38,099 nt of DNA from Saprospiraceae bacterium (GTDB lineage: Bacteria; Bacteroidota; Bacteroidia; Chitinophagales; Saprospiraceae), in the NCBI GenBank assembly GCA_020629315.1, contig JAHDDO010000005.1, positions 1-38,099 of the forward strand. The letters are read 5' to 3'. Positions 36,366-38,099 of the stretch are shown in pieces. How positions within the stretch are numbered: position 1 is the stretch's first letter; every line of letters begins with the position of its first letter. The notes under the pieces were generated by a model. The model was given only the letters and a program-made list of their open reading frames with translations. It searched no databases and was not told where the DNA came from. Made by a program: the position numbers and the translations under genes.

Positions 36366-37064
36366 TTAGCTTTTTGATCTGACTGTTCTTTGTTCAATTC
36401 GTTTTTCATATTTTTCCCCTTGGAATATGCGTTGCACGAAGATGCCTGGAGTATGAATATAGTTTGGATCTAATTCACCTGGAGCAACTAATTCTTCTAC
36501 TTCAGCAATCGTAATCTTACCAGCCATCGCCATTGGGGGATTAAAGTTTCTTGCTGTTCCTTTATACACTAAATTTCCATGCCAATCCCCTTTCCAAGCT
36601 TTAACAATAGCAAAATCAGCCGTTAATGCCTCCTCAAGGAGATGGGGTTTTCCATTAAAGTATCGAACCTCTTTCATGGATGCCACTTCAGTTCCATAGC
36701 CAGCAGGCGTGTAAAAAGCCGGTATGCCTGCTCCACCAGCATAGCATCTTGCGGCAAGCGATCCTTGAGGAATCAGATCTACCTCTAACTCACCACTTAG
36801 CATCTGCCTCTCAAATTCATCATTTTCTCCAACATAAGAGGAAATCATTTTCTTTATTTGTCTATGCTGTAGCAACAAGCCTAAACCAAAATCATCAACA
36901 CCCGCATTATTAGAAATGCAGGTTAGATTAGTAACACCTAATTTTACCAAGGCCGCAATACAATTCTCAGGTATACCACAGAGACCAAATCCTCCCAACA
37001 TGATTGTCATGGAGTCCTGAACGCCTTTTAGGGCTGCCTCAGAGGAAGAAACACGTTTATCCAT
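36366..37064 (-). CDS. scoA: 3-oxoacid CoA-transferase subunit A
   Basis: A 232-residue partner of the B subunit. The glycine-rich CoA-binding loop [19 protein letters not shown] is near the start, followed by [50 protein letters not shown] and [15 protein letters not shown] use the ATG at 37064 (MDKRVSSS); the frame also opens from a TTG at 37097, which would place it inside the upstream terminator hairpin. The gene lies 77 bases after the T9SS protein gene, separated by that terminator, so a promoter for the pair must overlap or follow the hairpin. Confidence 0.93.
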   Translation of the reverse strand: MDKRVSSSEAALKGVQDSMTIMLGGFGLCGIPENCIAALVKLGVTNLTCISNNAGVDDFGLGLLLQHRQIKKMISSYVGENDEFERQMLSGELEVDLIPQGSLAARCYAGGAGIPAFYTPAGYGTEVASMKEVRYFNGKPHLLEEALTADFAIVKAWKGDWHGNLVYKGTARNFNPPMAMAGKITIAEVEELVAPGELDPNYIHTPGIFVQRIFQGEKYEKRIEQRTVRSKS

Positions 37065-37082
37065 TTTTGAATATTGTAAATG

Positions 37083-37113
37083 AAAAAAGGCCAACAAATA
37101 ATTGCTGGCCTTT
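37083..37113 (-). terminator. rho-independent terminator of the Asp-box T9SS gene
   Basis: Read on the minus strand, AAAGGCCAGCAA, loop TTAT and TTGTTGGCCTTT form a 12-bp stem with one G-T pair, followed by six T (plus-strand A run 37083-37088). It begins 28 bases after the stop of the T9SS gene and separates that gene from scoA/scoB. Confidence 0.88.
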
Positions 37114-37141
37114 AATGTACTATTTTATTTAATTATCCAGA

Positions 37142-38099
37142 TTAATGTTGGATAACTAATGTTTCAATCATTTTTTGATTCTCAGAAGTAATACGTACGA
37201 AGTATGTACCATTACCTAGTGCTTCTGTATTAATTACGTGGAACTTAGTTGCCGAAGCGTTTTGAATAGTATTTGAGTAAACTACCTTTCCTAGTAAATC
37301 TACAATCTGTACACTAGCCAAATCAGCATCTAAGCCTAACTCAACATTGATCGCGTTGTTAGCTGGATTAGGGAAAATGTTAATCCCTTCCACTAATACT
37401 TCTTCGTTATTAACAGTTGGGTCTGCTGGTGGCGACATGTAGAACATTTGGTTCGCCTCTTCTCCAATTGGTATTTCAGTTTGTTGTACTGCTGTTCCAG
37501 GTTGAAGATCAGCTTGGACTAAAACATGTAATCTATCATCTACAACACTAGCCAATTTTGCATAATAAAACTCATAACCGAATTCAGCAAACGGTTGGGT
37601 TTCCTCACATTCTGTTGTTAAGTTTCTGATATCTTCTGACCATGTCATACCTCCGTCATCAGAATATGTATGGAACACCTGCATTGATGCTTGACCTGCT
37701 TCATTTACATTAAGCTCGTTTAATGCATTGTACACAACATGAATTCTTCCATTACCGTCCACACCAATAGAAGCTTGTGATGCCATAGATTCAAAATATC
37801 CGTTTGCTTCAGTAATAGCCTCACTTAATACTGTATCTCCATCCATATCTTCAACACCAGCTACAACTACAGCTACATCATTGTCCATAGTTTCATTCCA
37901 ATATTCTATTGTTCCAGTTGAAAATGGGAAATATTGAAAATTACCATCAAGAAGATCTGCATCCATATAGTACATTGGGCTATAAACCAAATGTACCATT
38001 TCGTTTGCATCCACGAATACCATACCCGTATTGTCATTTGAACGAACAGCTAATGTATCCGGTCTATTAGGATCCTCTGGTAATTGATCAAGAGTGTAA
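37142..38099 (-). CDS. T9SS-exported Asp-box (sialidase-like) protein, partial (N-terminus beyond right edge)
   Basis: The frame stays open from the stop at 37142 to the window edge (about 318 codons), so the Met at 38023 is internal and the true start lies outside. The visible part has an Asp-box, SDDGGMTWSE, and beta-propeller style phrases (IGVDGNGRIHVVYNA, VDDRLHVLVQAD) as in BNR/sialidase-like proteins. It ends with a T9SS type A sorting domain (about the last 80 residues: INIFPNPANNAINVEL, VQIVDLLGKVVYS, LGNGTYFVRI, TLVIQH). The Asp-box is structural, so sialidase activity is not implied. It is probably surface-exposed or released. A terminator follows at 37083-37113. Confidence 0.82.
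   Translation of the reverse strand, partial: YTLDQLPEDPNRPDTLAVRSNDNTGMVFVDANEMVHLVYSPMYYMDADLLDGNFQYFPFSTGTIEYWNETMDNDVAVVVAGVEDMDGDTVLSEAITEANGYFESMASQASIGVDGNGRIHVVYNALNELNVNEAGQASMQVFHTYSDDGGMTWSEDIRNLTTECEETQPFAEFGYEFYYAKLASVVDDRLHVLVQADLQPGTAVQQTEIPIGEEANQMFYMSPPADPTVNNEEVLVEGINIFPNPANNAINVELGLDADLASVQIVDLLGKVVYSNTIQNASATKFHVINTEALGNGTYFVRITSENQKMIETLVIQH

Noticed and set aside
37142-38023. Complete gene starting at the Met at 38023
   Set aside because: The frame continues without a stop to the window edge and the Met falls inside propeller-like sequence with no signal peptide, so the gene is partial.

Overview
The window comes from a Bacteroidota chromosome, most likely a Saprospiria-type marine or sludge bacterium; that lineage is an inference from gene content. 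The support is low G+C, few recognisable Shine-Dalgarno sites, matches to the Bacteroidota -7 element TAnnTTTG, several secreted proteins ending in type IX secretion (T9SS) sorting domains, and Bacteroidota families such as DUF4296 lipoproteins. I see no rRNA, tRNA, CRISPR array, insertion sequence or prophage, and no gene-free stretch over 300 bases. The longest gap is the 220-base divergent region before clpC.

Layout. 1-5513 (minus): an apparent operon for an M28 metallopeptidase, a MopE-repeat T9SS cargo protein, a small outer-membrane beta-barrel and a PQQ-type beta-propeller lipoprotein that runs off the left edge. 5606-11228 (minus): a tightly coupled four-gene unit, DUF4956 membrane protein, HlyD-type adaptor, TolC-type outer-membrane protein and a T9SS-exported lamin-tail/CotH-kinase protein. 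It is closed by a strong terminator, and each junction has stop and start overlapping as TAATG. This is the most unusual system in the window: two parts of a tripartite exporter without a recognisable pump, joined to a surface CotH kinase-like protein. 11354-20643: mutS2, aroC, tamB and folP. 20815-24792: an M23 endopeptidase with an HxC zinc motif, a PhoR/PhoB-like two-component pair, a DUF4296 lipoprotein and a SixA-like phosphatase.

24887-29505 (plus): a run of closely packed genes for a SWIM zinc-finger protein, a GH13 lipoprotein, RlmH, a rhomboid protease, a YjbR-family protein and a 26-residue membrane peptide whose start overlaps the preceding stop. 29532-31631 (minus): STAS protein, RNase Z and a methyltransferase in one operon. 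31632-31851 is a divergent regulatory region with two dyads. 31852-35708 (plus): clpC, infC, rpmI and rplT, ending in a terminator. 35707-38099 (minus): the two CoA-transferase subunits, then upstream of them a partial T9SS protein with an Asp-box and its own terminator.

Most of the window is core metabolism, translation and envelope biology. The accessory part is the secretion and surface-protein block in the first 11 kb.
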